Below are positions 1 through 8,587 of a stretch of DNA of 64,000 bases, one piece after another. The stretch is from positions 1 to 64,000 of the forward strand of contig CAYVRP010000005.1 of the NCBI GenBank assembly GCA_964454025.1. Reading direction: 5' to 3'. The DNA comes from JAFGBI01 sp964454025. GTDB lineage: Bacteria > Myxococcota_A > Polyangia > Polyangiales > Polyangiaceae. Within the stretch, counting starts at the first letter, position 1, and each line of letters begins with the position of its first letter. The position numbers and the translations under genes are program-made. The notes under the pieces were generated by a model. It saw only the letters and a program-made list of their open reading frames with translations. It searched no databases and had not been told where the DNA came from.

Positions 1-1656
1 GGGCGGGGCGCACGGGGGGGGGTGGGGGGCGCGGGGGGGGCGGGGCCGGGGGGCGGGGGGGGCGCGCGTTCGGGGGGGGGGGCCGGGATGGGAGGAACGC
101 CGGACACGGGCGGAGGAGCCTCTTCGGGAGGAACGTCAGGCGACGGCGGGTTGCTGGCGGGCGGGACCTCGGGCACGGCGGGCTCGCCGGCCGGTGGGGG
201 GACTGGGACGGGAGGAACGTCGGGCACGGGCGGGTCCCCTGCGGGAGGAACGTCCGGCGTCGGCGGGGTCGCCACGGGTGGCGAACCCGGGACCGGCGGG
301 GCGCTCCCCGCCGAGGAGCCCGAGCTCATCACCTCGGGACCGGACGCCTACTGGCAGGTGGGGCAGCTCACCGAGGTGTCGAGCGGGAGCCCCGCCCTGA
401 GCGTCGACGCGGCGGGCGGGACCCCGTGGTACGGCTTCGGCGGGACCTTCAACGAGGCGGGGTGGGAGGTCCTGCTGCTGCTCGACCCGGCGGAGCGGGA
501 GCGGGCGATCCGGCTTCTCTTCGACGCCGTCGATGGAGCTCGGTTCGCCTTCGGTCGGATCCCCATCGGGGCGAGCGACTACGCGCTCGACCGCTACACG
601 CTCTGCGAGCAGGAGAACGACTTCGCGATGCAGTCCTTCTCCATCGCGCGGGATCGCGAGTACCTGATCCCCTACGTCCAGGCAGCGCTCGCCGTCGCGC
701 CGGATCTCCACCTCTGGGCCAGCCCCTGGTCGCCGCCCGCGTGGATGAAGGACAACAACTCCATCGACGGCGGGAACATGCGGAGCGAGCCCGAGATCCT
801 GGACGCCCACGCCCTGTACCTCGCCCGGTTCGTGGAGGAATACGAGGCCATCGGGCTCGACATCGAGATGGTGATGCCGCAGAACGAGCCGGGCTACGAG
901 ACGCGGTACCCGAGCTGCCTGTGGACGCCGACGCTGCTGCGCGACTACCTGCGCGACCACCTGGCCCCCACCTTCGCGGAGCGGAGCGTGCCCGCCGAGA
1001 TCTGGCTCGGCACCATGTCGGCCCCGGAGGACGCACAGCATGTCCAGACCGTCATGGCCGACGCGACGTTGAGCGGCGGCGTCGTCAAGGGGCTCGGCCT
1101 GCAATGGAACCTCGTCGGTTCGGTGGGCTCCTGGGCCTCGCAGTACCGGCTGCCCATCATGCAGACCGAGCACAAGTGCGGCAACTACCCCTGGGAAACG
1201 GCGACGTTCAACCCGACCCGGCCGCCGAACGATCACGCCTACGCCGAGGAGAGCTGGGGGCTCATCACCGAGTGGATCCGGGCGGGTGTGAGCTCCTACA
1301 GCGCGTGGAACATGGTGCTCGACACGCTGGGGCAGAACCTGGACGTCCAGCGACCGTGGCCGCAGAACGCCCTGCTGACGGTGGACCGCGCGAATCCTCG
1401 GCGGGCGGTGCCGACCCCGGCCTATTACGTCTTCCGTCACGTGTCGCAGTACGTCGATCCCGGCGCCAACCGGGTCGGGACGACCGGGAGCTTCACCGAC
1501 GCGCTGGCGTTTCGGAACCCGGACGGCAGCATCGTCGCGATCCTGCACAACTCCGGCGGGTCGCCGCGCCAGACCACGCTCGCGCTGGGCGCGGCGACGG
1601 TGCAGTTCAGCATCCCGGCTCGCGGCTGGGCGACGGTGAACTGGCAGGGCACGTAG
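1..1656 (+). CDS. Secreted glycoside hydrolase family 30 (5'-truncated by window)
   Basis: The frame is open from the first base, so the true start and any signal peptide lie upstream; the first in-window start is a GTG at 22. Counting from that GTG, residues 1 to about 105 are a Gly/Ser/Thr-rich linker typical of myxobacterial secreted proteins, and the rest is a (beta/alpha)8 GH30 domain. The acid/base Glu is in PQNEP (about residue 289) and the nucleophile Glu in MQTEH (about 383). GH30 enzymes include glucosylceramidases and glucuronoxylanases. The convergent neighbour is a GH67 alpha-glucuronidase, so I infer xylan-directed activity, but the subfamily cannot be read by eye. The first 100 bases hold long G runs and may contain sequencing errors. 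Confidence 0.85.
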   Translation, partial: GRGARGGVGGAGGAGPGGGGGARSGGGAGMGGTPDTGGGASSGGTSGDGGLLAGGTSGTAGSPAGGGTGTGGTSGTGGSPAGGTSGVGGVATGGEPGTGGALPAEEPELITSGPDAYWQVGQLTEVSSGSPALSVDAAGGTPWYGFGGTFNEAGWEVLLLLDPAERERAIRLLFDAVDGARFAFGRIPIGASDYALDRYTLCEQENDFAMQSFSIARDREYLIPYVQAALAVAPDLHLWASPWSPPAWMKDNNSIDGGNMRSEPEILDAHALYLARFVEEYEAIGLDIEMVMPQNEPGYETRYPSCLWTPTLLRDYLRDHLAPTFAERSVPAEIWLGTMSAPEDAQHVQTVMADATLSGGVVKGLGLQWNLVGSVGSWASQYRLPIMQTEHKCGNYPWETATFNPTRPPNDHAYAEESWGLITEWIRAGVSSYSAWNMVLDTLGQNLDVQRPWPQNALLTVDRANPRRAVPTPAYYVFRHVSQYVDPGANRVGTTGSFTDALAFRNPDGSIVAILHNSGGSPRQTTLALGAATVQFSIPARGWATVNWQGT

Positions 1657-1690
1657 ACGGCTCGGGCACCGCGTCCAACGGCTCTCCGCC

Positions 1691-4600
1691 TCACGGGAGG
1701 ATCGCCGGGGAGGGGCTCCCCGTGTACACGGGGTCGCAGCGAGGCCGGGTGACGTCGCTCGGGCAGGTGAGCCCCTGGTAGAAGCTCAACGCATGGGCGG
1801 GGGAGGCGTACCCGCTCGGCACCTCCAGGCCGGCGAAGGTCCTGAAGTACTGCAGGCAGGCATCTCGCCACCAGCGGGCCTCGTAGTGCTGGATCTCCAG
1901 GTACTGGTCGATCTCCTCGAAGCGCCGTGCGTCGACCCGACCCGCCACCGTGCGCCAGGATTCCCGCAGGTCGGCAACCTGGTCGACGCCGAGGCTGTAA
2001 CGGTAGACGAGCTCCTCCCAGAGTGTTCTCCCGGAGCTCATCGTCTCCTGCCAGCCGACGTGGTGGAAGAACAGGAGGAGCTCGTCGGGGATCGAGCCCC
2101 GGCTGGCGAGACGGTCGCGCACCGCCGGGGCGTACTGCGCGACGGCGTTGCTGCCCGCGGCGGTGCGGTCGAACCCGAGCCCCTGGCTGTCGGCGCGGTG
2201 GTAATAGACCGGGTTCCACTCGGGCCGGCTCAGATCGTCCACCCAGGGCCCGGGCCCGTAGTGGTGGTTGGAGGCCATGATGTGCGCGAGACCGAGCGGC
2301 GTCATGTAGTTGACCACCGCCTCCCGCGAGCTCATCAGCATCTCGGTCACCGGGGCCACGACCGCCGGATCGTTGGTGAGGGTCTGGCGAACCCAGTCCT
2401 CGGCGATGGCCTCCGCCGAGACGTCCGGATCCCAGGCCATCCGGCCGTAGACGTACCAGTTGGCCTGGTTGAAGTGGGATCCGGTCCAGTTCGTGTCGGT
2501 GCCGACGTTGGCCACGCCCGAGATCGCGCTCGTCGTGTGCCCGTGGAGCGAGCCATCGATGACCCGCGCCACCGTCGAGCCCGCGCCGTTCACCTCCGTG
2601 TCCGCTTGCAGCACCTCCTCGTAGAGCGGGCCGAGGTAGGCCAAGTGGGTGTCCTGGCCCAGGTACTCCTTGGTGATCTGGAGCTCCAGGGCCAGCGGGG
2701 TCCGGGGCATGGCGCCGAAGAGCGGCGAGAACGGCTCGCGCGGCTGGAAGTCGAGGGGCCCGTTCTTCACCTGCACCAGGACGCGATCTGCGAAGTGCCC
2801 GTCGAGGGGCTTGAACTCGTCGTACGCTTGGCGGATGCGATCGACGGGACTCGCGTCGGAGTAGACGAACGCGCGCCACAGCACGATGCCGCCGTGGGGT
2901 CCGACCGCGCCGGCGAGCAGGTTGGCCCCATCGGCGTGGGAGCGCCCGTAGTCCTGAGGGCCGGGCTGGCCTTCGGAATTGGCCTTCACGAGGAAGCCGC
3001 CGAAGTCCGGGATCCGGTCGTAGATCTCCGACGCCTTGGCCCGCCACCACTGCTGGACGCTGCTGTTCGCGGGGTCGGCGGTGGACAGCCCCCCGATCTC
3101 GATGGGGGCGCTGAAGCGCGCCGTGAGGTAGACGGCGATGCCGTACGGACGGAAGACGTCCGCCAGCGCCGCCACCTTGTCCAGGTACGCCGCGGTGAGC
3201 ACCTGCGCGTTCGCGTTGACGTTGGTGAGCACGGCGCCGTTGATCCCGAGGGACGCGTTCGCGCGCGCGTAGTCGACGTAGCGTGGCGAGAGCGTCCCCG
3301 GCAGCGCGCTCCAGTCCCACAGCGATCGGCCCGCGTACCCGCGCTCCACCGTGCGATCGAGGTTGTCCCAGTGGTTCAGGATGCGTCGCTCGATCCGCGG
3401 CGCCGAGCTCAGGGTCAGGCCCGCGACGGAGCGGTGGCACTGCAGGTGGCGCAGGAGGGCGAAGCTGCCGTAGAGCACCCCGAGCTCGGTGTTCGCGGCG
3501 ACGACGATCGCGCGCTGTCCCTGGACCTCGGTCGCCTCCACCAGATACCCCGCCGCGCCCAGGGGGGCCAGGCGCGCGGCCAGGGGCAGCGCGGCCACGA
3601 GGGGAGAGGAGCTGGGCGTCCCCAGCACGACCCCGCCCGCGCCCTGCAACGTGGCGCTGCGGGGCAGGGCGCGGCCGGTGAGGCCGCCGAGGCCGCGCAC
3701 GAGCTCGTCCTCGGCGATCGTCAGCGTCGGGGAGTCGCCGGCATCGACCACGTGCGTGATGGCCGCGCGGTACTCCGCGAGGCGCCCCGCGACGGGGACG
3801 AGCGGATAGCGCAGCCATAGCTGCGAACCGTCCTCGTCAGGGAGCGAGTCCGGCAGGGGGTATTCCTCCTCGTCCGGAGCGCCCCCGGTGCCCCCCGCGC
3901 CTGCGGCGCCGCCGCTGGGGAGGGTGCCACCGCCGCTCGGTGTGCCGCCGGTCGCCACGCCGCCCCCCGTGCCGCCAGCGCCCACGACGCCGCCGCTGGG
4001 GAGGGTGCCACCGCCGCTCGGTGTGCCACCGGTCGACGCGCCACCGCTGGCGCCGCCCGTGCCGCCGGCTCCGCCGCCGCCGCACGCGCCGTTGACGCAG
4101 GACTGCCCGGCCGCGCACGCGACGCCGCAGGCACCGCAGTGGAGCGGGCTAGTATTGGTGTCGACGCAGCTCGTGCCGCAGGGGCTCTCACCCAGGGGGC
4201 AGGCGCAGGCGCCGCTCTGGCAGGTCTGCCCGGGCGCGCAGGAAACCCCGCACCCCCCGCAGTGGGCCGCGTTCGTGAGCAGGTCGACGCAGCTCGTCCC
4301 GCAGGCGACCAGGCTCGTGGGGCAGGTGTCGCCGCAGGATCCGGCGGAGCAGACCTGTCCGGGCGAGCAAGCGTGACCGCAAGCCCCGCAGTGATCGCCA
4401 TCTCCCTGCAGGTTCACGCACTCCGCGCCGCAGAGCACGAGCTCTCCCTGGCAGGTACAGACGCCGGTCACGCAGGCCATGCCGGTCGCGCAAGCGTGAT
4501 CGCAGGCCCCGCAGTGGGCGGGGTCCCCGGTCAGCGAGACGCAGGTGCCCGAGCAGTCCGTGTGACCCGCGGCGCAGCCGCTGGTCCGACCGCCGGTGCC

Positions 4601-4693
4601 CTCGCCACGGGTGGGGGCGCCCTGACCGCACCCGGCGGCCACGAGCAACACCGACATCAGAACCCTGCCAGGCACGACCGCGCGCGAGCTCAT
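1691..4693 (-). CDS. Secreted lipoprotein alpha-glucuronidase, GH67
   Basis: 1000 residues. A lipoprotein signal ends at LVAAGC (Cys22). Residues about 38-205 hold four Cys-rich repeats (pattern CGxxCV...HCGxCGxxC..GQxCxxGxC). A Gly-rich linker containing a duplicated TPSGGGTLPSGG segment follows, then a full-length GH67 domain from about residue 280. Family hallmarks include the KANSEG segment carrying the likely general acid Glu, VKNGPLDFQPREP and HHYGPGPW. GH67 enzymes remove 4-O-methyl-glucuronic acid from xylo-oligosaccharide ends. The lipobox suggests surface anchoring, and the Cys-rich module may bind a substrate or partner. It ends 34 bp from the convergent GH30 gene. Confidence 0.9.
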   Translation of the reverse strand: MSSRAVVPGRVLMSVLLVAAGCGQGAPTRGEGTGGRTSGCAAGHTDCSGTCVSLTGDPAHCGACDHACATGMACVTGVCTCQGELVLCGAECVNLQGDGDHCGACGHACSPGQVCSAGSCGDTCPTSLVACGTSCVDLLTNAAHCGGCGVSCAPGQTCQSGACACPLGESPCGTSCVDTNTSPLHCGACGVACAAGQSCVNGACGGGGAGGTGGASGGASTGGTPSGGGTLPSGGVVGAGGTGGGVATGGTPSGGGTLPSGGAAGAGGTGGAPDEEEYPLPDSLPDEDGSQLWLRYPLVPVAGRLAEYRAAITHVVDAGDSPTLTIAEDELVRGLGGLTGRALPRSATLQGAGGVVLGTPSSSPLVAALPLAARLAPLGAAGYLVEATEVQGQRAIVVAANTELGVLYGSFALLRHLQCHRSVAGLTLSSAPRIERRILNHWDNLDRTVERGYAGRSLWDWSALPGTLSPRYVDYARANASLGINGAVLTNVNANAQVLTAAYLDKVAALADVFRPYGIAVYLTARFSAPIEIGGLSTADPANSSVQQWWRAKASEIYDRIPDFGGFLVKANSEGQPGPQDYGRSHADGANLLAGAVGPHGGIVLWRAFVYSDASPVDRIRQAYDEFKPLDGHFADRVLVQVKNGPLDFQPREPFSPLFGAMPRTPLALELQITKEYLGQDTHLAYLGPLYEEVLQADTEVNGAGSTVARVIDGSLHGHTTSAISGVANVGTDTNWTGSHFNQANWYVYGRMAWDPDVSAEAIAEDWVRQTLTNDPAVVAPVTEMLMSSREAVVNYMTPLGLAHIMASNHHYGPGPWVDDLSRPEWNPVYYHRADSQGLGFDRTAAGSNAVAQYAPAVRDRLASRGSIPDELLLFFHHVGWQETMSSGRTLWEELVYRYSLGVDQVADLRESWRTVAGRVDARRFEEIDQYLEIQHYEARWWRDACLQYFRTFAGLEVPSGYASPAHALSFYQGLTCPSDVTRPRCDPVYTGSPSPAILP
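3908..4027 (-). repeat. Two identical 39-bp copies, period 81 bp, in a Gly-rich linker
   Basis: Bases 3908-3946 and 3989-4027 are identical by eye. They encode the repeated GGTPSGGGTLPSGG-type linker of the GH67 protein. Because the period is a multiple of three, copy number can change without a frameshift. Confidence 0.8.
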
Positions 4694-4708
4694 GGTACCT
4701 CGCCCAGG

Positions 4709-6301
4709 CTAGCACCGGCGGGCCACGGTGACCGTCGGCGGAGGTGACGGCGCCCCACCGGGGGGGGGCTCCCGTTCTGTCGCGCTCCAGGTCGGGTCGC
4801 CTCGCCGCTCGAGCTCGCGCTGGACCCGGCGGAGGTTCGCGCCACAGACACGGTTGGTCGGATCGAGGCGGAGGGCCTGCTCGAGCTCGACCAGGGCCGC
4901 GGCGAAATCCCCCTTCCGGGCGAGCTCGAGGCCGCTCTCGAAGGCCTCGATTGCAGCGGCAGTCGGGTCGTCGCCGTCCGTCGCCGTCGAGCGCCGCTGC
5001 CGCACGACCTCGTCCCAGAAATGCCGCTCGCCGGGGGGGACCGCGGACGGCGCGCGGGTGAGCTCCGCGGCATCGTCAGCGCGGGGCGGGCCCGCATGAG
5101 CGACGGGCCTGGTCGCGCCGGCAGCGGGCGGTCGCGCGGTCGCGCGGCGCGCCGCGGCCGCCGCGAGGTCCCAGGCCAGGCCGGGATCGGAGGGGCGCTC
5201 CGCCACGAGCTGTGCGTTCGCGGGGGCGCGCGCTGCCGGGTCCTCGTTCGAGGCAGTCTTGTCCGACCGCCTCGGCGGGGGTACTCGGCTGGCGTAGGGG
5301 CGACCGGTCGGCTCCGATCGGGCGCTCGGGGGAGGCTCGGAGTCGGCGTGGGCGACCACCCCGCAGACCTGCTGGGCGACGTGCCGGCGCTCAGGGCGCA
5401 GCCCGGCCCAGGCCATGTAGTCGGAGAGGGCGTCACGGAGCTGCTCGGCCGAGCCGAAGCGCAGGCCCGGGTCGCGCGCGATGGCCGTGATGACGATCTC
5501 CTCCAGCGGCTGCGTCACCCAGGGGGCGACGATGCTCGGCGGGATCGGGTCCCGGCGCTCGTCCAGCACCTCGCGGAGGAGGTTCTCCTCGTCCGTCGTC
5601 TCGAAGGGGCGTCGGCCCGTGAGCGCCTCGTAGAGCAGCACACCGACCGAGTAGACGTCGGCGCGCGCGACGTCGCTCAGGGTCGCAGGCGTGGCCGCGA
5701 TGCGCTCCGGCGCGACGTAGGCGAACGTGCGGTTGAGCGGCCCCGAGGCGCTCGCCGTCGGCACGGCGTTCGGGAGGCCCAGGCCGAACGCGCAGAGCTT
5801 CGTGTCACCCGCGAAGGACACCACGACGTTGTCCGGAGAGACGGTCTGCCGCAGCGCCCGCAGGGGGACGCCATGCTCTGCGCAGCGCCGGTGGAGACAG
5901 CTGAGACCATCGCTGACGACGCGGGCCACGTGCAAGGTGAACCAGATCGGCGGGATGCGGTTGAGAGAGCCCGCCCGGTGCTGGATCTGGCGGACCGTCC
6001 GCCCGGAAACGTACTCCGAGACGAGGTAGTAACGACCGCCGTCCTCCCCGATCTCGATCAGCCGAGCGAGGTGGGGGTGCTCGCACGCGGCGGCGACGGT
6101 GGCCTCCGCCAGGGCAGCCTCCAGGCGGGCGCCGTCGCGCGCGATTTCTTCGGGGACGACCCGCAGCAGGACGGCTGCGTCGGGCGAGGTCGGCGCGACG
6201 GGCTTCGCGAGCCACAGGTCGTGCCCGTCACCGGTGGGCACCGGGGCCACGAGCGAATAGCGCCCGAGGCGACCCCCAGCTGCCAGCGATTCGGCGATCA
6301 T
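4709..6301 (-). CDS. Ser/Thr pseudokinase with C-terminal TPR
   Basis: I place the start at the ATG at 6301 (MIAESLAAGG...), giving 530 residues whose N-terminus matches that of the divergent kinase; the frame stays open upstream to 6844 but that stretch looks non-coding. The protein has a bacterial PknB-like fold, including FAYVAPERI and DVYSVGVLLYEALTGRRPF. All three catalytic signatures are lost: the VAIK Lys is Arg47, HRD is RQT (151-153) and DFG is AFG (Ala171). A glycine-rich loop is not evident. A Pro/Ala-rich linker leads to a TPR-like hairpin (AIEAFESGLELARKGDFAAALVELEQAL). It is probably a scaffold or allosteric partner rather than an enzyme. Its C-terminal TPR resembles that of the active kinase next door, which suggests duplication. 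Confidence 0.85.
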   Translation of the reverse strand: MIAESLAAGGRLGRYSLVAPVPTGDGHDLWLAKPVAPTSPDAAVLLRVVPEEIARDGARLEAALAEATVAAACEHPHLARLIEIGEDGGRYYLVSEYVSGRTVRQIQHRAGSLNRIPPIWFTLHVARVVSDGLSCLHRRCAEHGVPLRALRQTVSPDNVVVSFAGDTKLCAFGLGLPNAVPTASASGPLNRTFAYVAPERIAATPATLSDVARADVYSVGVLLYEALTGRRPFETTDEENLLREVLDERRDPIPPSIVAPWVTQPLEEIVITAIARDPGLRFGSAEQLRDALSDYMAWAGLRPERRHVAQQVCGVVAHADSEPPPSARSEPTGRPYASRVPPPRRSDKTASNEDPAARAPANAQLVAERPSDPGLAWDLAAAAARRATARPPAAGATRPVAHAGPPRADDAAELTRAPSAVPPGERHFWDEVVRQRRSTATDGDDPTAAAIEAFESGLELARKGDFAAALVELEQALRLDPTNRVCGANLRRVQRELERRGDPTWSATEREPPPGGAPSPPPTVTVARRC

Positions 6302-6875
6302 GTTCTCTATCTCGCGAGCAGGTCGCGCGAGGGCGTCAGTGAGCGCCGGGCTCGGGAGCGAGCCGTCCCCGGCACTTCCCCCCAGGAGCAACCCCCAGGC
6401 TACATGCGGCTCTGCTCCGGCGGCCAGCTTACCGCGGATCACGGCGGCGTCACGGCCATGGCGTGCGCTCGACACGAGAATGGCTTGCCGCGAGCGTGGG
6501 GAGGCGCTCAGCCACGATGGGGGGTCGAGGAAGATGATGTTGCGTGATGCTCGCCCCGCGCGGGGAATTCCCTGCCGTCCGCGATCCGCGCGCCGCGTCG
6601 CGACCGCGGGCACGCCCAGGCTCGCCGCGGTGGCCTCGCGGGTGATACGATCCGTGGCGATCACCCCCGAGGGTGATCCGCGCGGATCGTTCGCGTGGCG
6701 CCGCGCGCGCCGCGCTCGGGGGGCCGAAGTTGAGCTCGCACCACGCAGACAAATGCTGCCCGGTCGCCGTTGGGCGCCACGCTGTCGCGATGGCGTGGCG
6801 GGATCTCGCTGCGAGCGCGGGCGGCTGCCGCGCGGCCGCCGCACGGTCGGGTCGCTCGGCTCCGGCGAGGTCGCG
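6302..6875. other. Long divergent intergenic region between pseudokinase and kinase
   Basis: This 574-bp stretch lies between the two divergent kinase-family starts chosen here. Frames are open through it on both strands, as expected at this GC content, but their translations are Arg-rich and match no domain I recognise. It contains the imperfect palindrome at 6648-6689 and probably the promoters of both transcription units. If either gene starts further upstream, the region shrinks. Confidence 0.5.
6648..6689. promoter_or_regulatory. 42-bp imperfect palindrome in divergent region
   Basis: A perfect 8-bp inverted repeat GATCACCC / GGGTGATC (6659-6666 and 6671-6678, loop CCGA) is nested symmetrically inside a second pair CGATCC / GGATCG (6648-6653 and 6684-6689). 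Each spacer is 5 bp. Its place between divergent genes suggests an operator for a dimeric regulator, though a structured RNA hairpin is an alternative. The function is inferred. Confidence 0.45.
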
Positions 6876-8063
6876 GTGACGGAACTGAGACCAGGGGTAC
6901 GGATCGGACGCTACCGGCTGCAGGCGCGCCTCGCGACCGGTGGCATGGCGGAGGTATGGACGGCGAGCGTCGCCGAGGCGGTCGAGGCGGGGCCGGAGAT
7001 CGTGCTGAAGGTCATGCTGCCCGCGATCGCCGCCGACCCCGAGTTCGTCGCCATGTTCGACGACGAGGCCAGGATCGCCGCGGCGGTCGTCCACCCGAAC
7101 GTCGTGCGGGTCCTCGAGAACGGCGAGTGGTCCGGTCGGCGCTTCCTGGCGATGGAGCGCGTCCATGGCCGCACGCTCCGCGAGGTCATGGACGAGAGCC
7201 GGCGTCGGGGCAAGGTGATCCCCCCGTGGTTCGCCTGCCACGTCGCGATCGAAACCGGCGCCGCCCTCGCCTGCGCGCACCGTGCCGTCGACGGCGCCGG
7301 GCGGCCCCTGCGCCTGGTGCACCGGGACGTCACGCCCGAGAACGTGATGGTGACCTTGGCAGGCGCGACCAAGGTGCTGGATCTTGGGCTGGCTCGGGCC
7401 GCGCGGTCGGTGTCGAGCCTGCGTCAGGGGGTGCTCGCGGGCAAGTACGCCTACCTCGCTCCGGAGCAGATCAACGGCTCGCTGGAGGGAGACGAGGAGG
7501 ATCACCGCGCGGACGTCTACTCGCTGGGGGTGGTCCTCTTCGAGCTGCTCGCGGGGCGGCCGCCGTTTGTCGCCGAGAACGACGTCGCGCTGCTGCGCAC
7601 CATCATGGACGGCGGCGCGCCGCCGCGACTGGGCGAGCTCGCGCCGTGGGTGCCCGCGTCGATGGAAGACGTCGTCGAGCGCGCTCTGCGGCGTGATCGG
7701 ACGGCACGCTTCCAGGACGCGGCGGAGCTGTCGGGAGCGCTGGAGGCGCACCTCCTGGCGGTGGGTCAGTACCCGACGCGGCGTCACGTGGCGACGTTCC
7801 TCGCCGCGCTCTTCCCGGCGGCTGCGCGCGCGCCGAGCGGCGCGACGGCGGGGGACGGGGGGCCGCGCGGCGCGGGCCGCGGCGCGACGTCGGCGGTGGC
7901 CGCCTTCGAGGCGGCGCTCGCGCAGGTGCGGAAGCGTGACCTCGGGGTGGCGTGCGTGGAGCTCGAGCGCGCGGTGACGCTCGACCCGCAGAACCGCACC
8001 TATCAGCACAACCTCGGGCGGCTCCGCCGGCGAGGGGGAGGGGCCTCGGACCCGGAGGACTGA
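6876..8063 (+). CDS. Active PknB-type Ser/Thr protein kinase with C-terminal TPR
   Basis: 395 residues from the GTG at 6876, preceded by GGCGAGG with a 5-nt spacer; the start matches the usual MTELRPGVRIGRYRL-type N-terminus. Catalytic features are intact: glycine loop LATGGMAEVW, Lys45 in VLKVM, HRD at 149-151 (HRDVTPEN), DLG at 169-171 and APEQI. No membrane segment is seen, so it is cytosolic. The C-terminus has one TPR-like hairpin (AAFEAALAQVRKRDLGVACVEL). It is the first gene of the hydrogenase cluster and lies 26 bp upstream of the V4R gene, so it may phosphorylate or be controlled by proteins of that cluster. Its paralogue across the divergent promoter is a pseudokinase. Confidence 0.9.
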   Translation: MTELRPGVRIGRYRLQARLATGGMAEVWTASVAEAVEAGPEIVLKVMLPAIAADPEFVAMFDDEARIAAAVVHPNVVRVLENGEWSGRRFLAMERVHGRTLREVMDESRRRGKVIPPWFACHVAIETGAALACAHRAVDGAGRPLRLVHRDVTPENVMVTLAGATKVLDLGLARAARSVSSLRQGVLAGKYAYLAPEQINGSLEGDEEDHRADVYSLGVVLFELLAGRPPFVAENDVALLRTIMDGGAPPRLGELAPWVPASMEDVVERALRRDRTARFQDAAELSGALEAHLLAVGQYPTRRHVATFLAALFPAAARAPSGATAGDGGPRGAGRGATSAVAAFEAALAQVRKRDLGVACVELERAVTLDPQNRTYQHNLGRLRRRGGGASDPED

Positions 8064-8089
8064 GGGCCAGGGTCAGGGAGAAGGAACGC

Positions 8090-8575
8090 ATGGACGTCAC
8101 ACGGCAAAGAGGCCAGCTGCAAGGACTCCTGGTGCTCATGGGATCCCTCTCGCACGGGCTCGAGACGGTGCTCGGCCGGGGGGCCGCCACGGTCACGTTC
8201 CGCGCGGGTCGCACCGTGGGGCTCAAGGCGGACGTCCGCGAGCGGACCGCGGACGTGGAGCGGGCGCTCGTGCTCGTCGGCGAGGAGCTGCGCGCGGTCG
8301 GGATCGTCTGGCCCTTCGAGCTGTGGAAGCCCGCGGCCGCGTCGAGCTTCTTCTACGACAAGGACGGCAAGCAGACGGCCAGGCTCGTGTTCCGGAACTG
8401 CATGGTGCGAAGCTCGCTCTTCCGCTACGGCCACGAGCAGCGGCAGTCGCTCTGCCTGATGAACCACGGCCTGTTCTGCGGCTACCTGCAGAAGATCCTG
8501 GGCAAGCGGGTCGACCTCGAGATCCTGCACGCGGGCGAGAACGCCTGTCTCAAGGAGCTCATCGTCCACGAGTAG
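8090..8575 (+). CDS. V4R (4-vinyl reductase / hydrocarbon-binding) domain protein
   Basis: 161 residues, ATG preceded by GGGAGAAGG. The C-terminal half carries the V4R pattern: an aromatic/Cys patch (RNCMVRSSLF), then SLCLMNHGLFCGYLQ and EILHAGENACLKELIV with conserved Cys and Gly-Glu positions. V4R domains bind small hydrophobic ligands or, through conserved Cys, metals or clusters, and serve as sensory or assembly modules. The protein is soluble. It lies between the kinase and the hydrogenase small subunit (12 bp gap to the GTG of the latter), so co-expression is likely. A second V4R-like domain occurs at the C-terminus of the ferredoxin gene at 10926. The assignment is by pattern only. Confidence 0.7.
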   Translation: MDVTRQRGQLQGLLVLMGSLSHGLETVLGRGAATVTFRAGRTVGLKADVRERTADVERALVLVGEELRAVGIVWPFELWKPAAASSFFYDKDGKQTARLVFRNCMVRSSLFRYGHEQRQSLCLMNHGLFCGYLQKILGKRVDLEILHAGENACLKELIVHE

Positions 8576-8587
8576 GAGGGAGCCAAG

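Noticed and set aside
1437..3818. Long minus-strand reading frame of 793 codons overlapping the GH67 gene
   Set aside because: It is in another frame of the same strand; its translation is Arg/Pro/Gly-rich without any domain, whereas the 1691-4693 frame gives a complete GH67 protein.
3888..4376. Possible CRISPR-like or satellite array in the Gly/Pro repeats
   Set aside because: The repeats are in-frame codon repeats of a protein linker and Cys-rich modules, without unique spacers.
5021..6547. Plus-strand frame of 508 codons across the pseudokinase
   Set aside because: It is the antisense shadow of the kinase fold; its product is Arg/Gly-rich and has no motif.
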